A stretch of DNA of 8,562 nt, taken from the NCBI GenBank assembly GCA_041859375.1, contig JBHEKP010000338.1, forward strand, positions 1 through 8,562. The letters run 5' to 3'. A program made the position numbers and the translations under genes. Under the pieces are notes generated by a model. That model saw nothing but the letters and a program-made list of their open reading frames with translations, did not search any database and had not been told where the DNA came from. Shown piece by piece: positions 1 to 6,532 of the stretch (positions within the stretch are counted from its first letter, which is position 1; every line of letters starts with the position of its first letter). This stretch comes from JBHEKP01 sp041859375 (lineage in GTDB: Bacteria > Hydrogenedentota > Hydrogenedentia > Hydrogenedentales > CAITNO01).

Positions 1-133
1 GCTCGCCCGGAAAATACCGTTCCTCGGCGTGGAAACCGTGGGCACCAACCTCATCGCGGCCCTTCTCGCCTTTTTGTGCGTGTGGGTTCCCCTGTGGCTG
101 ATGTACCGGTGGAAGATTTTCATCCGCGTGTGA
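1..133 (+). CDS. C-terminal end of an integral membrane protein, possibly DUF5009/HGSNAT-like acyltransferase (partial)
   Basis: An open frame enters from the left edge and stops at TGA 131-133, giving 43 residues. They contain one hydrophobic segment (about TNLIAALLAFLCVWVPLWLM) followed by the basic tail YRWKIFIRV. A last transmembrane helix running straight into a short Arg/Lys-rich end is what multi-pass membrane proteins show at the cytoplasmic face. The ending resembles, from memory, the WMYRRKIFLRV-like tail of DUF5009/COG4299 proteins, which are related to heparan-alpha-glucosaminide N-acetyltransferase and move acetyl groups across a membrane onto sugars. That family call is a weak inference from a short stretch. 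Only 37 bases separate it from the next gene and no terminator is visible, so it probably belongs to the same operon. Confidence 0.5.
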   Translation, partial: LARKIPFLGVETVGTNLIAALLAFLCVWVPLWLMYRWKIFIRV

Positions 134-170
134 GCGGGGCGCGGCCCGTGTTTGTTTACAGGAGTGTAAG

Positions 171-1799
171 ATGACGCTGAAGCCTTGCGATGTCACCATT
201 ATCATGCCGCCCATGTGGCATGTGCGCGAACCATGGACAGCGCCCGCATATATAGTTGAAGCACTGCGGACAAAGGGGCACACCGTCCAGTTCCTGGACT
301 ACAACGTCCGTCTTTACCGGCTTTGCGAGCGGCTCGGCCTTGAACATCTGTGGACGGAGGGGTTGTTTTTCGAGGCATGGTCCGGGGGGCGGATGAATTA
401 CCTCGCCGAGATACCGGACATGGATGAAATCCAGGGTTCGGTGGTTGGAATCAGTGTCACGCAAACAAGCCTGTCCGTTGGAATTGCGCTTGCAGAACGC
501 ATCCGCGCGCGTTTTCCCAACCGAAAAGTAATCATGGGTGGGCACGCCCTCTTTTTCCCCCAGGAGGTGGAGTGCGTGCCGCCCGCCGCAGTGGACGCCA
601 TCTGCAAGGGCGAGGGCGAAGGCACCATCATTGAGGTGATGGAACGCGGGTTCAACAATTTGGATGACGTTCGCGGGTTGTATCTCCCCCGCGACGGGGG
701 GTGGCGGCTGACTTCAGAACGCCCCCTTGAACAGCACCTGGACAATCTTGCCTGGCCCCGTTTTGAGGGGATAGATCTCGAGCAGTACGGCAAGCGGTTT
801 TTGCCGCTCATGGGCGCGCGGGGGTGTGTCGGGAGGTGCGTCTACTGTCAAGACCGCTACCGCACGCCCGGATTCAGGGTGCGATCCGCGCAAAACCAGG
901 TTGACGAGCTGGAGTATCTCAGCCAGCGGTTCAGGGTGGAGCATTTCCCCTACAACGAGCCGCTGATGAATGGCAGCGTCAAGGTCCTCTCTGAAAAGGC
1001 GGACGAAATCCTCCGCCGGAACCTGAAAGTCCGGTTTGGGGGAAACATGATGGTGCGGCCCGATATGCCCGCGGAACTGTTCCAGCGTCTGGGGCGCGCC
1101 GGAATGACCGTGGCCCTAATCGGGGTGGAAAGCGGATCCGAGGTGGTGCTCAAGGGGATGCGCAAACGGCACTCCCCGGAAATGGCGGAACGCTTTCTCC
1201 AAGACTGCCACAATGCCGGCATAAAGACCGAAATTAACATTCTCCTCGGATTCCCCACGGAGACGGAGGAGGAATTCCTCAAGACCTGCGACTTCGTGCG
1301 GCGCAACGCCCCCAGCATCGACGCGATAATCAGCATCACCTCATTGCTGGTTTACCCCTCCGACCTGTACGACGCCATGGATCAGTACGGAATCACAATG
1401 CGGCACAAGCGGGATTATGGGGACTGGACCGCGAAGGAAGGGGGAAACACGCCGCTGATCCGCCAGGAGCGGGTGCGCCGGTTCAGGGAATTGTGCGGCG
1501 AATTGGGCCTTCTTGAAGATCATGTCATGGGATGGGATTTGTCCAAGCCCCCCTCCGTTCCAAGGGTTTCCAAGTTTATTGAAATGTTTGAGTCATGTTT
1601 TCTTTGCCCAACGGCGGGCGGGAACGGGGAAAGATCCTTTTTTGAATCGGCCGCATCGAGGCTTCGCAAGAGGGCGTCGCTCTACGATACTGTGACCGTT
1701 TCACAGCTTGCCGGAAAAGCCCTGAAAAATTTCAAATATTACGGCTTGTCAAAAAGCCTGAAAAGGGGTGTCGAGTGGTGGAAACTAAGGCGGGGTTGA
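171..1799 (+). CDS. B12-binding-domain-type radical SAM enzyme
   Basis: A 542-residue protein starting at ATG 171, with GGAG at 161-164 six bases upstream. Residues about 8-155 have the alternating strand/helix pattern of a cobalamin-binding (Rossmann-like) domain, including IMPPMWHVREPWTAP, VVGISVTQTS and KVIMGGHALFFP. The canonical DxHxxG histidine motif is absent, as in many members of this class, so B12 may bind base-on or not at all. The radical SAM core follows with a clear CxxxCxxC cluster motif at C219, C223 and C226, which should ligate a 4Fe-4S cluster that cleaves S-adenosylmethionine. Further family marks are GVESGSEVVLKGMRKRH and INILLGFPTETEEEF. The C-terminal 100 residues are unassigned. 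Such enzymes do radical methylations, ring contractions or C-C bond chemistry. Its neighbours, a SAM methyltransferase and an SGNH protein, suggest tailoring of a surface glycan, lipid or metabolite. The substrate cannot be read from the sequence. Confidence 0.93.
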   Translation: MTLKPCDVTIIMPPMWHVREPWTAPAYIVEALRTKGHTVQFLDYNVRLYRLCERLGLEHLWTEGLFFEAWSGGRMNYLAEIPDMDEIQGSVVGISVTQTSLSVGIALAERIRARFPNRKVIMGGHALFFPQEVECVPPAAVDAICKGEGEGTIIEVMERGFNNLDDVRGLYLPRDGGWRLTSERPLEQHLDNLAWPRFEGIDLEQYGKRFLPLMGARGCVGRCVYCQDRYRTPGFRVRSAQNQVDELEYLSQRFRVEHFPYNEPLMNGSVKVLSEKADEILRRNLKVRFGGNMMVRPDMPAELFQRLGRAGMTVALIGVESGSEVVLKGMRKRHSPEMAERFLQDCHNAGIKTEINILLGFPTETEEEFLKTCDFVRRNAPSIDAIISITSLLVYPSDLYDAMDQYGITMRHKRDYGDWTAKEGGNTPLIRQERVRRFRELCGELGLLEDHVMGWDLSKPPSVPRVSKFIEMFESCFLCPTAGGNGERSFFESAASRLRKRASLYDTVTVSQLAGKALKNFKYYGLSKSLKRGVEWWKLRRG

Positions 1800-1824
1800 G
1801 CCATGCGCGGATCCGGGTGGTGAA

Positions 1825-2718
1825 ATGACCGGACAAGGGCATAAACAGCCTGGAATTTTCCTGCCGTTCCAAAAGGTTGCCTTCCATATGCGGTTGGCGG
1901 CGCGCCAATGCGCCGAAATCGCCGAAAGGACACGAAAGTGCGGTGCGGGCCAGGGATGGGTTTGCGCAAAAACCCACTTTTTCAACACGCTTGCGAGGGC
2001 ATGCGCCAAAGTGGCGCGCAAACCCCGGGTTGCCTGCCCCTGTTGCGGGTGGGAGGGTTTTGCGTTTTTTTGGCTGGACTGTGGCAGGCTCTGCGTGCCG
2101 TGGGCGCAGTGTCCCGGCTGCCTGGCGCAGGAAAGGCAGAGATTTTTACATGCCTACCTGACCCGCAACCAGGCACTGTTACCAAAAGAGGATGGCAGGG
2201 TGCTGTTGTTTGCGCCCGAGCCGCCCGTTGCCAACCTCCTGAAGGGGCTACCCTCCCCGCCTTTTTGTGTCGCGTCCGACTATAAACGCCATGAGATTAT
2301 TCCCACCGGATTCCCCGGCATTTTGTCAGACATGCAGCAGCTTCCCTTCAGGGACGGCTCCTTTGACTTTGTTTTCTGCCTTCATGTGCTGGAGCATGTG
2401 AAGGATGACCGAAGGGGGCTGTCTGAACTGGTCCGCATACTGAAGCCCGGCGGGGCGGCCATCATCATGGTCCCCTTCATGATGGGGCAGGCGGAAACCA
2501 TTGAATATCCCGCCCCGGATCCGGACATGTTCGACCATGTGCGGGGCTATTCCCCCCTTGATTTCAGGGAGCGCCTGGTGGATTTCGACTATCAGGAGAT
2601 ATATCCGCCGAATGTGCTGAGTTTTGAGGAAATCAAGCGTTACCAGATACCGACGGACAGCCAGGTTATTTATTACTGCCGGAAAAAGGCTGACAAGGAG
2701 CCGGCGAAGTGCTGGTAA
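1825..2718 (+). CDS. Class I SAM-dependent methyltransferase with N-terminal CPxC zinc-knuckle
   Basis: A 297-residue frame. Residues 71-99 hold C71-x2-C74 (CPCCG) and C96-x2-C99 (CPGC) followed by LAQERQR. This matches the CPxCG...CPxCGSLERHR head typical of one methyltransferase group often found in polysaccharide gene clusters. The Methyltransf_11-like part includes VLLFAPEPP (motif I region), DMQQLPFRDGSFDFVFCLHV, LEHVKDDRRGLSELVRILKPGG and the late DHVRGY motif. It should transfer a methyl group from SAM; the acceptor is unknown. The start is uncertain. ATG 1825 has only a GGTGG-like site very close to it; ATG 1888 and GTG 2011 (GAGGG at 1995-1999) are in-frame alternatives, and the first ~45 residues are not obviously family-like. 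It follows the radical SAM gene by 25 bases. Its end overlaps the next start by 10 bases, consistent with translational coupling. Third-position GC is low for this window (11 of the first 20 codons). Confidence 0.9.
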   Translation: MTGQGHKQPGIFLPFQKVAFHMRLAARQCAEIAERTRKCGAGQGWVCAKTHFFNTLARACAKVARKPRVACPCCGWEGFAFFWLDCGRLCVPWAQCPGCLAQERQRFLHAYLTRNQALLPKEDGRVLLFAPEPPVANLLKGLPSPPFCVASDYKRHEIIPTGFPGILSDMQQLPFRDGSFDFVFCLHVLEHVKDDRRGLSELVRILKPGGAAIIMVPFMMGQAETIEYPAPDPDMFDHVRGYSPLDFRERLVDFDYQEIYPPNVLSFEEIKRYQIPTDSQVIYYCRKKADKEPAKCW

Positions 2719-3767
2719 ATTTTGCGAAACGCCATCCCGATTTCACCCTGACGGTATTCGGGATTATTGCGGCCCTTGCCCTGCTCGCGGTGGCTGAAGG
2801 TGGAATGCGCCTCTTTTGGAGGCCCTCAAAAAATGTTGTCCGCTCCGAATTTCAGCCGAAGCCCAAAATGCGGGAGCTGTCCATTTTGTCTCCGCCCGCA
2901 AACGGAACCATGCATGGAATCAGCAGAAACGACAGCACCGTTTTTTATTCCTATGACGCCACGATAGACGGTCACCACCGAAGAGTGACCACATGCCCCG
3001 AAGGGCGGGATGCGGGATGTTTCACCCTGTTTTTCGGCTGTTCATTCACTTTCGGGGAGGGACTTTCGGATGCGGAAACCATCCCCTCCCGTTTCTGCGC
3101 ACTCGCCCCGGGCGTGGAGGTGTTAAATTACGCATTCGGGGGGTATGGCGTCCAGCAGGCTTGGCTCCACCTCCAGCGGCCGAAATTTAGGGAAGAGGTG
3201 AGATCACCCTCCGGGCTGGCGTTTTATGTTTTCATTGACAACCACCTTGAAAGGCTCAGAGGCAACGTTTTTTGGAAATCTTCGGTTCCGAGGCTCGAAG
3301 AGAGAAACGGGAAAGTGGCCCTTAACGGCACCTTTGTGCCGCTGACCGCATCTGAAAAGTTATGGGATGCCATTGACACGCTCCGGCTGGGGCGGCTTTT
3401 TCATGAGGAATTCTTCCCCCTTCCCCGGCCATCGCGAAAAGAGGCGGAGTTTCTTGCGCTGATTTGCGGATCCGCGAAAGAAAAAATGCGGTCATTATTC
3501 CCCGGATCGGATCTCCGGGTAATCATCTTTCCCTATCAGCAGTGCGGCCCGCTGGTGTCCGCCGCCCTTGACCGGCAGGGGGTCAGATGCCTTGACTACA
3601 GTGCCCTGCTGTCGGACAGCGGCGTGTCCTATGAGGAGTCCCATTTTCCCGACAGCCATCCCAGGGCCGCCGCCGCCGGCATGGTCGCCGCCCGTCTCGC
3701 CGCCGATCTGGCCGCGGACCCGGAATGGGGTCCGAAACTGGGCCTGACGCCCGCGGCCGCGCCCTGA
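2709..3767 (+). CDS. Membrane-anchored SGNH/GDSL-family hydrolase or acyltransferase
   Basis: A 352-residue protein starting with GTG 2709, set by AAGGAG at 2695-2700 inside the preceding gene. Residues 12-29 form one hydrophobic helix, followed by EGGMRLFW, the usual 'anchor then E-x-x-x-R-L' opening of exported SGNH proteins, so the catalytic part should face the periplasm. Block I is GCSFTFGEG with nucleophile Ser112. Block II is NYAFGGYG (140-147). A block III-like Asn is N178 in FIDNH. Block V is D315-S-H317-P, the D-x-H-P form seen in many such proteins. The Ser-Asp-His set is therefore complete. Family members remove or transfer O-acyl groups on glycans or lipids. With a possible acyltransferase upstream and two SAM enzymes beside it, it is probably part of an acyl/methyl tailoring cassette. 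The substrate is unknown. It is the last gene of the block. Confidence 0.87.
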   Translation: MLVNFAKRHPDFTLTVFGIIAALALLAVAEGGMRLFWRPSKNVVRSEFQPKPKMRELSILSPPANGTMHGISRNDSTVFYSYDATIDGHHRRVTTCPEGRDAGCFTLFFGCSFTFGEGLSDAETIPSRFCALAPGVEVLNYAFGGYGVQQAWLHLQRPKFREEVRSPSGLAFYVFIDNHLERLRGNVFWKSSVPRLEERNGKVALNGTFVPLTASEKLWDAIDTLRLGRLFHEEFFPLPRPSRKEAEFLALICGSAKEKMRSLFPGSDLRVIIFPYQQCGPLVSAALDRQGVRCLDYSALLSDSGVSYEESHFPDSHPRAAAAGMVAARLAADLAADPEWGPKLGLTPAAAP

Positions 3768-3779
3768 TTTTCGGCGCGG
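3757..3779 (+). terminator. GC-rich hairpin spanning the stop codon of the SGNH gene
   Basis: Perfect 7-bp arms CCGCGCC (3757-3763) and GGCGCGG (3773-3779) enclose a 9-base loop that contains the TGA stop. A second, smaller hairpin (CGGCG-CTT-CGCCG, 3785-3797) follows. No T-tract comes after either, so this is not a canonical intrinsic terminator. It could stabilise the transcript end or assist factor-dependent termination. Confidence 0.35.
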
Positions 3780-3802
3780 GGATGCGGCGCTTCGCCGGGT
3801 CG

Positions 3803-3811
3803 TGCTATGCT
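3803..3811 (+). promoter_or_regulatory. Possible extended -10 promoter for gltX
   Basis: TGC-TATGCT fits an extended -10 (TGn plus hexamer), 53 bases before the gltX ATG, in a gap where a new transcript would need to start. No convincing -35 is seen at the expected spacing. A very similar element lies before the ROK kinase gene (5408-5416), which adds some support. Confidence 0.35.
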
Positions 3812-3864
3812 TTTGCCTTCCTGAAGCGTGATATTTCACCACCCAACCGGAGCACCCATATTCC

Positions 3865-5334
3865 ATGAGCGAGATTCGCTGCCGCATCGCCCCGTCGCCC
3901 TCGGGCTTCCTGCACATCGGCACGGCCAAGATGGCCCTGTTCAACTGGCTTTTCGCCCGCAGCCAGGGCGGCACCTTCGTGCTGCGCCTGGAGGACACGG
4001 ACGCCGACCGCACCGAGGAGGAGTACGTGGAGGCGATGTGCGAGGGCTTCAAGTGGCTGGGGATTGACTGGGACGAGGGGCCCGCCTTCGGCGACGAGCC
4101 GGAAAAAGGCGCCCTGGGTCCGTACCGCCAGTCGGGCCGCCGCGAGCTGCACCACAACGAGGGCATGCGCCTTGTTGCGGAGGGCAGCGCCTACAAGTGC
4201 TTCTGCACCAAGGAGGAGCTGGACGCGGAGCGCGAGCTTGCCAACGCGGAGAAGCGCCCCTTCCGCTACAGCGGCAAATGCCGCAACCTCAGCGCGGAGG
4301 AAATTGCCGCAAAAGGGGACACTCCCTTTGTGGTTAGGTTCCGCGTGCCCGAGGGCGAGACCGTCATCGAGGATCTGGTGCAGGGGCCGGTGCGCTTCAA
4401 CAACCGCGAATTTGACGACTTCATCATCCTCAAGCCGAACGGCGACCCGATTTTCCATCTGGCCGTGGTGGTGGACGACGGCACGATGAAAATCACCCAT
4501 GTCATCCGGGGCGACGACCACCTGACCAACGCGCCGCGCCACGCCATGCTCTTCAACGCGCTGGGCTATCCGCTGCCGCAGTTCGCGCACCTGCCCATGG
4601 TGCTGGACGAGACGGGCAAGAAATACAGCAAGCGCATGCACGGCGCGAACGTGCTGGACTGGCGCGACGAGGGCTACCTGCCGGAGACGCTGATCAATTA
4701 TGTGGTGATGCTGGGCTGGACCTCGGAGGAGGAGGGGCGCGAGTTCTTCACGCTGGAGGATCTCAAGCGCCTTTTCCGCATCGACCGGCTGAACAAGTCG
4801 GCGGCGCGCTTCGACCGGAAAAAACTGGACTGGCTCAACGGCCAGCACATCCGCATGCTCACGCCCGAAAACCTGCGCGACCGGGTCGTGCCCATCCTGG
4901 AGCGGGCGGGCTTTGACACCGCCACCAAGAGCCCGGAATGGCTGCTGCGCATGGCCGCGGTCTGCCAGGAAAAGATTCCCACGCTCAACCACATCACCGC
5001 CTACACGGACTTCTTCTTCCAGGAGGTTTCCTCCTACGACGAGAAGGCGGAGGCGAAGCAGTTCCGCCAGCCCGACTCGGCGGCGTGGCTGTCGGCGGCG
5101 ACGCGCGCCATGGAAACGGCCCCGGAATGGACCCATGACGCGCTCAAGGCGGGGTTCGAGCGGGAGACGGAGGCGCTGGGCGCGAAACTCGGCAACCTGG
5201 TGAACACGGCCCGGCTCGCGCTCACGGGCAAGCCGGTTGGCCCCGGGCTCTTTGAGCTTGCCGAGCTGCTGGGCCGGGAAACCGCGCTGGAACGGATGGG
5301 GCGCGCCCTGGACCATGTGAGGGCGCTTTCTTGA
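3865..5334 (+). CDS. gltX: Glutamyl-tRNA synthetase
   Basis: A 489-residue class Ic aminoacyl-tRNA synthetase that charges tRNA-Glu (or also tRNA-Gln in organisms using the amidotransferase route) in the cytoplasm. The start follows a GGAG at 3849-3852, 12 bases upstream. APSPSGFLHIGT carries the HIGH-type ATP motif (HIGT, residues 17-20), followed by ALFNWLFAR and LRLEDTDADRT, both diagnostic of the Glu/Gln family. C112-x-C114 and C139 are three of the usual zinc ligands of the inserted acceptor-binding domain. K253-Y-S-K-R257 is the KMSKS-type loop (usually KLSKR here). The last ~170 residues form the helical anticodon-binding region. Length is normal and no break is visible. Codon use is strongly GC3-biased (19 of the first 20 codons end in G or C), unlike the upstream cassette. 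Flanking hairpins and a -10-like element suggest it is transcribed alone. Confidence 0.97.
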   Translation: MSEIRCRIAPSPSGFLHIGTAKMALFNWLFARSQGGTFVLRLEDTDADRTEEEYVEAMCEGFKWLGIDWDEGPAFGDEPEKGALGPYRQSGRRELHHNEGMRLVAEGSAYKCFCTKEELDAERELANAEKRPFRYSGKCRNLSAEEIAAKGDTPFVVRFRVPEGETVIEDLVQGPVRFNNREFDDFIILKPNGDPIFHLAVVVDDGTMKITHVIRGDDHLTNAPRHAMLFNALGYPLPQFAHLPMVLDETGKKYSKRMHGANVLDWRDEGYLPETLINYVVMLGWTSEEEGREFFTLEDLKRLFRIDRLNKSAARFDRKKLDWLNGQHIRMLTPENLRDRVVPILERAGFDTATKSPEWLLRMAAVCQEKIPTLNHITAYTDFFFQEVSSYDEKAEAKQFRQPDSAAWLSAATRAMETAPEWTHDALKAGFERETEALGAKLGNLVNTARLALTGKPVGPGLFELAELLGRETALERMGRALDHVRALS

Positions 5335-5338
5335 ATCG

Positions 5339-5404
5339 TTTTTAAACCGCGCCGTCCGCAGTCCCTTTGGTTTAAAAAGCGCGGGCTTTTATTATGCCCC
5401 GCGC
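5339..5404 (+). terminator. Inverted-repeat cluster after gltX, probable terminator
   Basis: Five bases after the gltX stop lies a perfect 10-bp inverted repeat: TTTTTAAACC (5339-5348) and GGTTTAAAAA (5369-5378), with a 20-base loop. Overlapping alternatives are AAAAGC-GCGG-GCTTTT (5375-5390), which ends in a short T-run like an intrinsic terminator, and GCGCGGG (5379-5385) pairing with CCCGCGC (5398-5404). The folds are mutually exclusive in part. Together they fit termination of gltX, perhaps in either direction. The T-run is short, so efficiency is uncertain. Confidence 0.55.
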
Positions 5405-5407
5405 AAT

Positions 5408-5416
5408 TGCTAGTCT
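5408..5416 (+). promoter_or_regulatory. Possible extended -10 promoter for the ROK kinase gene
   Basis: TGC-TAGTCT matches an extended -10 and lies directly after the terminator-like repeats, 87 bases before the ROK ATG. No good -35 is seen at 17 bases. It shares the TGCTA core and CT end with the element before gltX. Confidence 0.33.
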
Positions 5417-5422
5417 ATTCGG

Positions 5423-5480
5423 GGCGCTTTGCGCCGCGCATGAGGGAACCGCAGCAACCTCCCCCGCCTGCCGGGGGGGT
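5423..5480 (+). promoter_or_regulatory. Hairpin-bearing 5' leader of the ROK kinase gene
   Basis: Two hairpins sit in the predicted leader. GGCGC-TTT-GCGCC (5423-5435) would be at the very 5' end of a transcript from the -10 at 5408. A strong one, CCCCCG (5461-5466) with CGGGGG (5472-5477), extends to ACC/GGT (5457-5459 with 5478-5480) around one bulged T. It ends 23 bases before the ATG and just upstream of the GGGAGA ribosome-binding site (5487-5492), so it could influence translation. No known riboswitch could be confirmed. Confidence 0.4.
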
Positions 5481-5503
5481 ACGACCGGGAGAAAGCACGG
5501 GTC

Positions 5504-6481
5504 ATGGGCAAGGTCATCATCGGTGTTGATCTGGGCGGCACCAACGTTAAAACCGCCATCGTTTCCACGGACAGGAAAATCATCGCCAAGGAGTCGCGCC
5601 CGACGGACGCGGACGGCGGCCCCGGCGCCGTGATGGATGTGATGGAGGCGGGCATCCGCGACCTGCTCAAGGCGAACGGCCTCGGCACCGGCGACGTGCT
5701 CGCCGCCGGGTTCGGCGCGCCCGGCCCGATGAACTGGCAGACCGGCGTGGTGTTCAGCCCGCCCAACCTGCCCGGTTGGAAGAACGTGCCCCTCGCCGCC
5801 GACATGGGAAAACGGCTCGGCGTGCCCTGCTATGTGGACAACGACGCCAACGTGGCCTGCTACGGCGAGTACTGGCTGGGCGCGGGCCAGGGCGCGGACT
5901 GCATTGTGGTGTTCACCCTGGGCACGGGGCTGGGCGGCGGCATCGTCGTGTTCGGCCAGCTCCTGCGCGGCATTGACGGCACCGCCGCCGAGCTGGGCCA
6001 CCTCAAGGTGCAGCGGGACGGGCGGCTCTGCGGCTGCGGCGCCCGCGGCTGCCTTGAAACCTACGCCTCGGTCACCGGCATGGTCCGCACCGCCCTGGAG
6101 GGCTGGGACGGGGCCGACACGCTGCTGAAGGAGATGACCGGCGGCGATCCCGAAAAGCTGGACGGCGAGGTCATTTACCAGGCGGCGGCGCAGGGCGACG
6201 CCCACGCGCTGCACGCCTTCATGGAGACGGCCACGTGGATCGGGCTGGGCGCGGCCAGCATGGTGAACGCCCTCAACCCCGAGAAAATCATCCTCTGCGG
6301 CGGCATGATCGGCGCGGGCGACCTGCTGTTCAACAAGGTGCGCGAGGTGATGCGGGCCAACGCCTTCGAGGTGCCCGCAAACCGCTGCGAAATCCTGCCC
6401 GCCGGGCTGGGCGGCGACTCCGGCGTCATCGGCTGCGCCGGCTGCGCCCTTTGGCGCCACGGGCAGGAGCACCGGGCCTGA
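5504..6481 (+). CDS. ROK-family sugar kinase, probably glucokinase
   Basis: A 325-residue protein of the ROK family, which phosphorylates hexoses with ATP (many are glucokinases; others act on N-acetylmannosamine, N-acetylglucosamine or fructose). The N-terminal phosphate-binding motif is GVDLGGTNVKTAIV. The catalytic Asp is D114 in VDNDANVACYGEYWLG. A glycine-rich second ATP motif reads LGTGLGGGIV. The ROK zinc site is complete: E163-L-G-H166 with C176-G-C178-G-x2-G-C183-L-E. There is no N-terminal winged helix, so it is an enzyme rather than a ROK repressor. Length is normal. ATG 5504 is preceded by GGGAGA at 5487-5492. Glucokinase is the likeliest role because E-x-G-H and CGCGxxGCxE are of the GlcK type, but the sugar cannot be fixed by motifs alone. 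It is separated from gltX by a terminator-like region and appears to have its own promoter and leader. Confidence 0.93.
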   Translation: MGKVIIGVDLGGTNVKTAIVSTDRKIIAKESRPTDADGGPGAVMDVMEAGIRDLLKANGLGTGDVLAAGFGAPGPMNWQTGVVFSPPNLPGWKNVPLAADMGKRLGVPCYVDNDANVACYGEYWLGAGQGADCIVVFTLGTGLGGGIVVFGQLLRGIDGTAAELGHLKVQRDGRLCGCGARGCLETYASVTGMVRTALEGWDGADTLLKEMTGGDPEKLDGEVIYQAAAQGDAHALHAFMETATWIGLGAASMVNALNPEKIILCGGMIGAGDLLFNKVREVMRANAFEVPANRCEILPAGLGGDSGVIGCAGCALWRHGQEHRA

Positions 6482-6532
6482 GCGGGTTTCCGCCGGCATT
6501 GACGCCTGGAAAATCATAAGGAAGCGTTCACG

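Noticed and set aside
1880..2170. Alternative + strand frames 1877-2161 and 1908-2285
   Set aside because: They overlap the methyltransferase in other frames, are Arg/Pro/Gly-rich and show no motif, while the main frame has paired cysteines leading into a complete SAM domain.
3885..3930. HIGT instead of HIGH in the GltX signature as a defect
   Set aside because: Glutamyl-tRNA synthetases normally vary at the last position of this motif; the surrounding residues are intact.
3805..5316. 503-codon open frame on the - strand
   Set aside because: It is the exact antisense of gltX, whose identity is certain. Its Arg/Val/Ala/Leu/His-rich sequence is what GC3-rich codons give when read backwards.
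5439..5500. SAM-I riboswitch-like segment (GCAACC, hairpin, GGTACGA) before the ROK gene
   Set aside because: Only a resemblance to the P3 region: the 5' P1/P2 core, the P4 hairpin and the GAAAGATGAG-like 3' strand are not seen, and a SAM sensor before a sugar kinase makes little sense.
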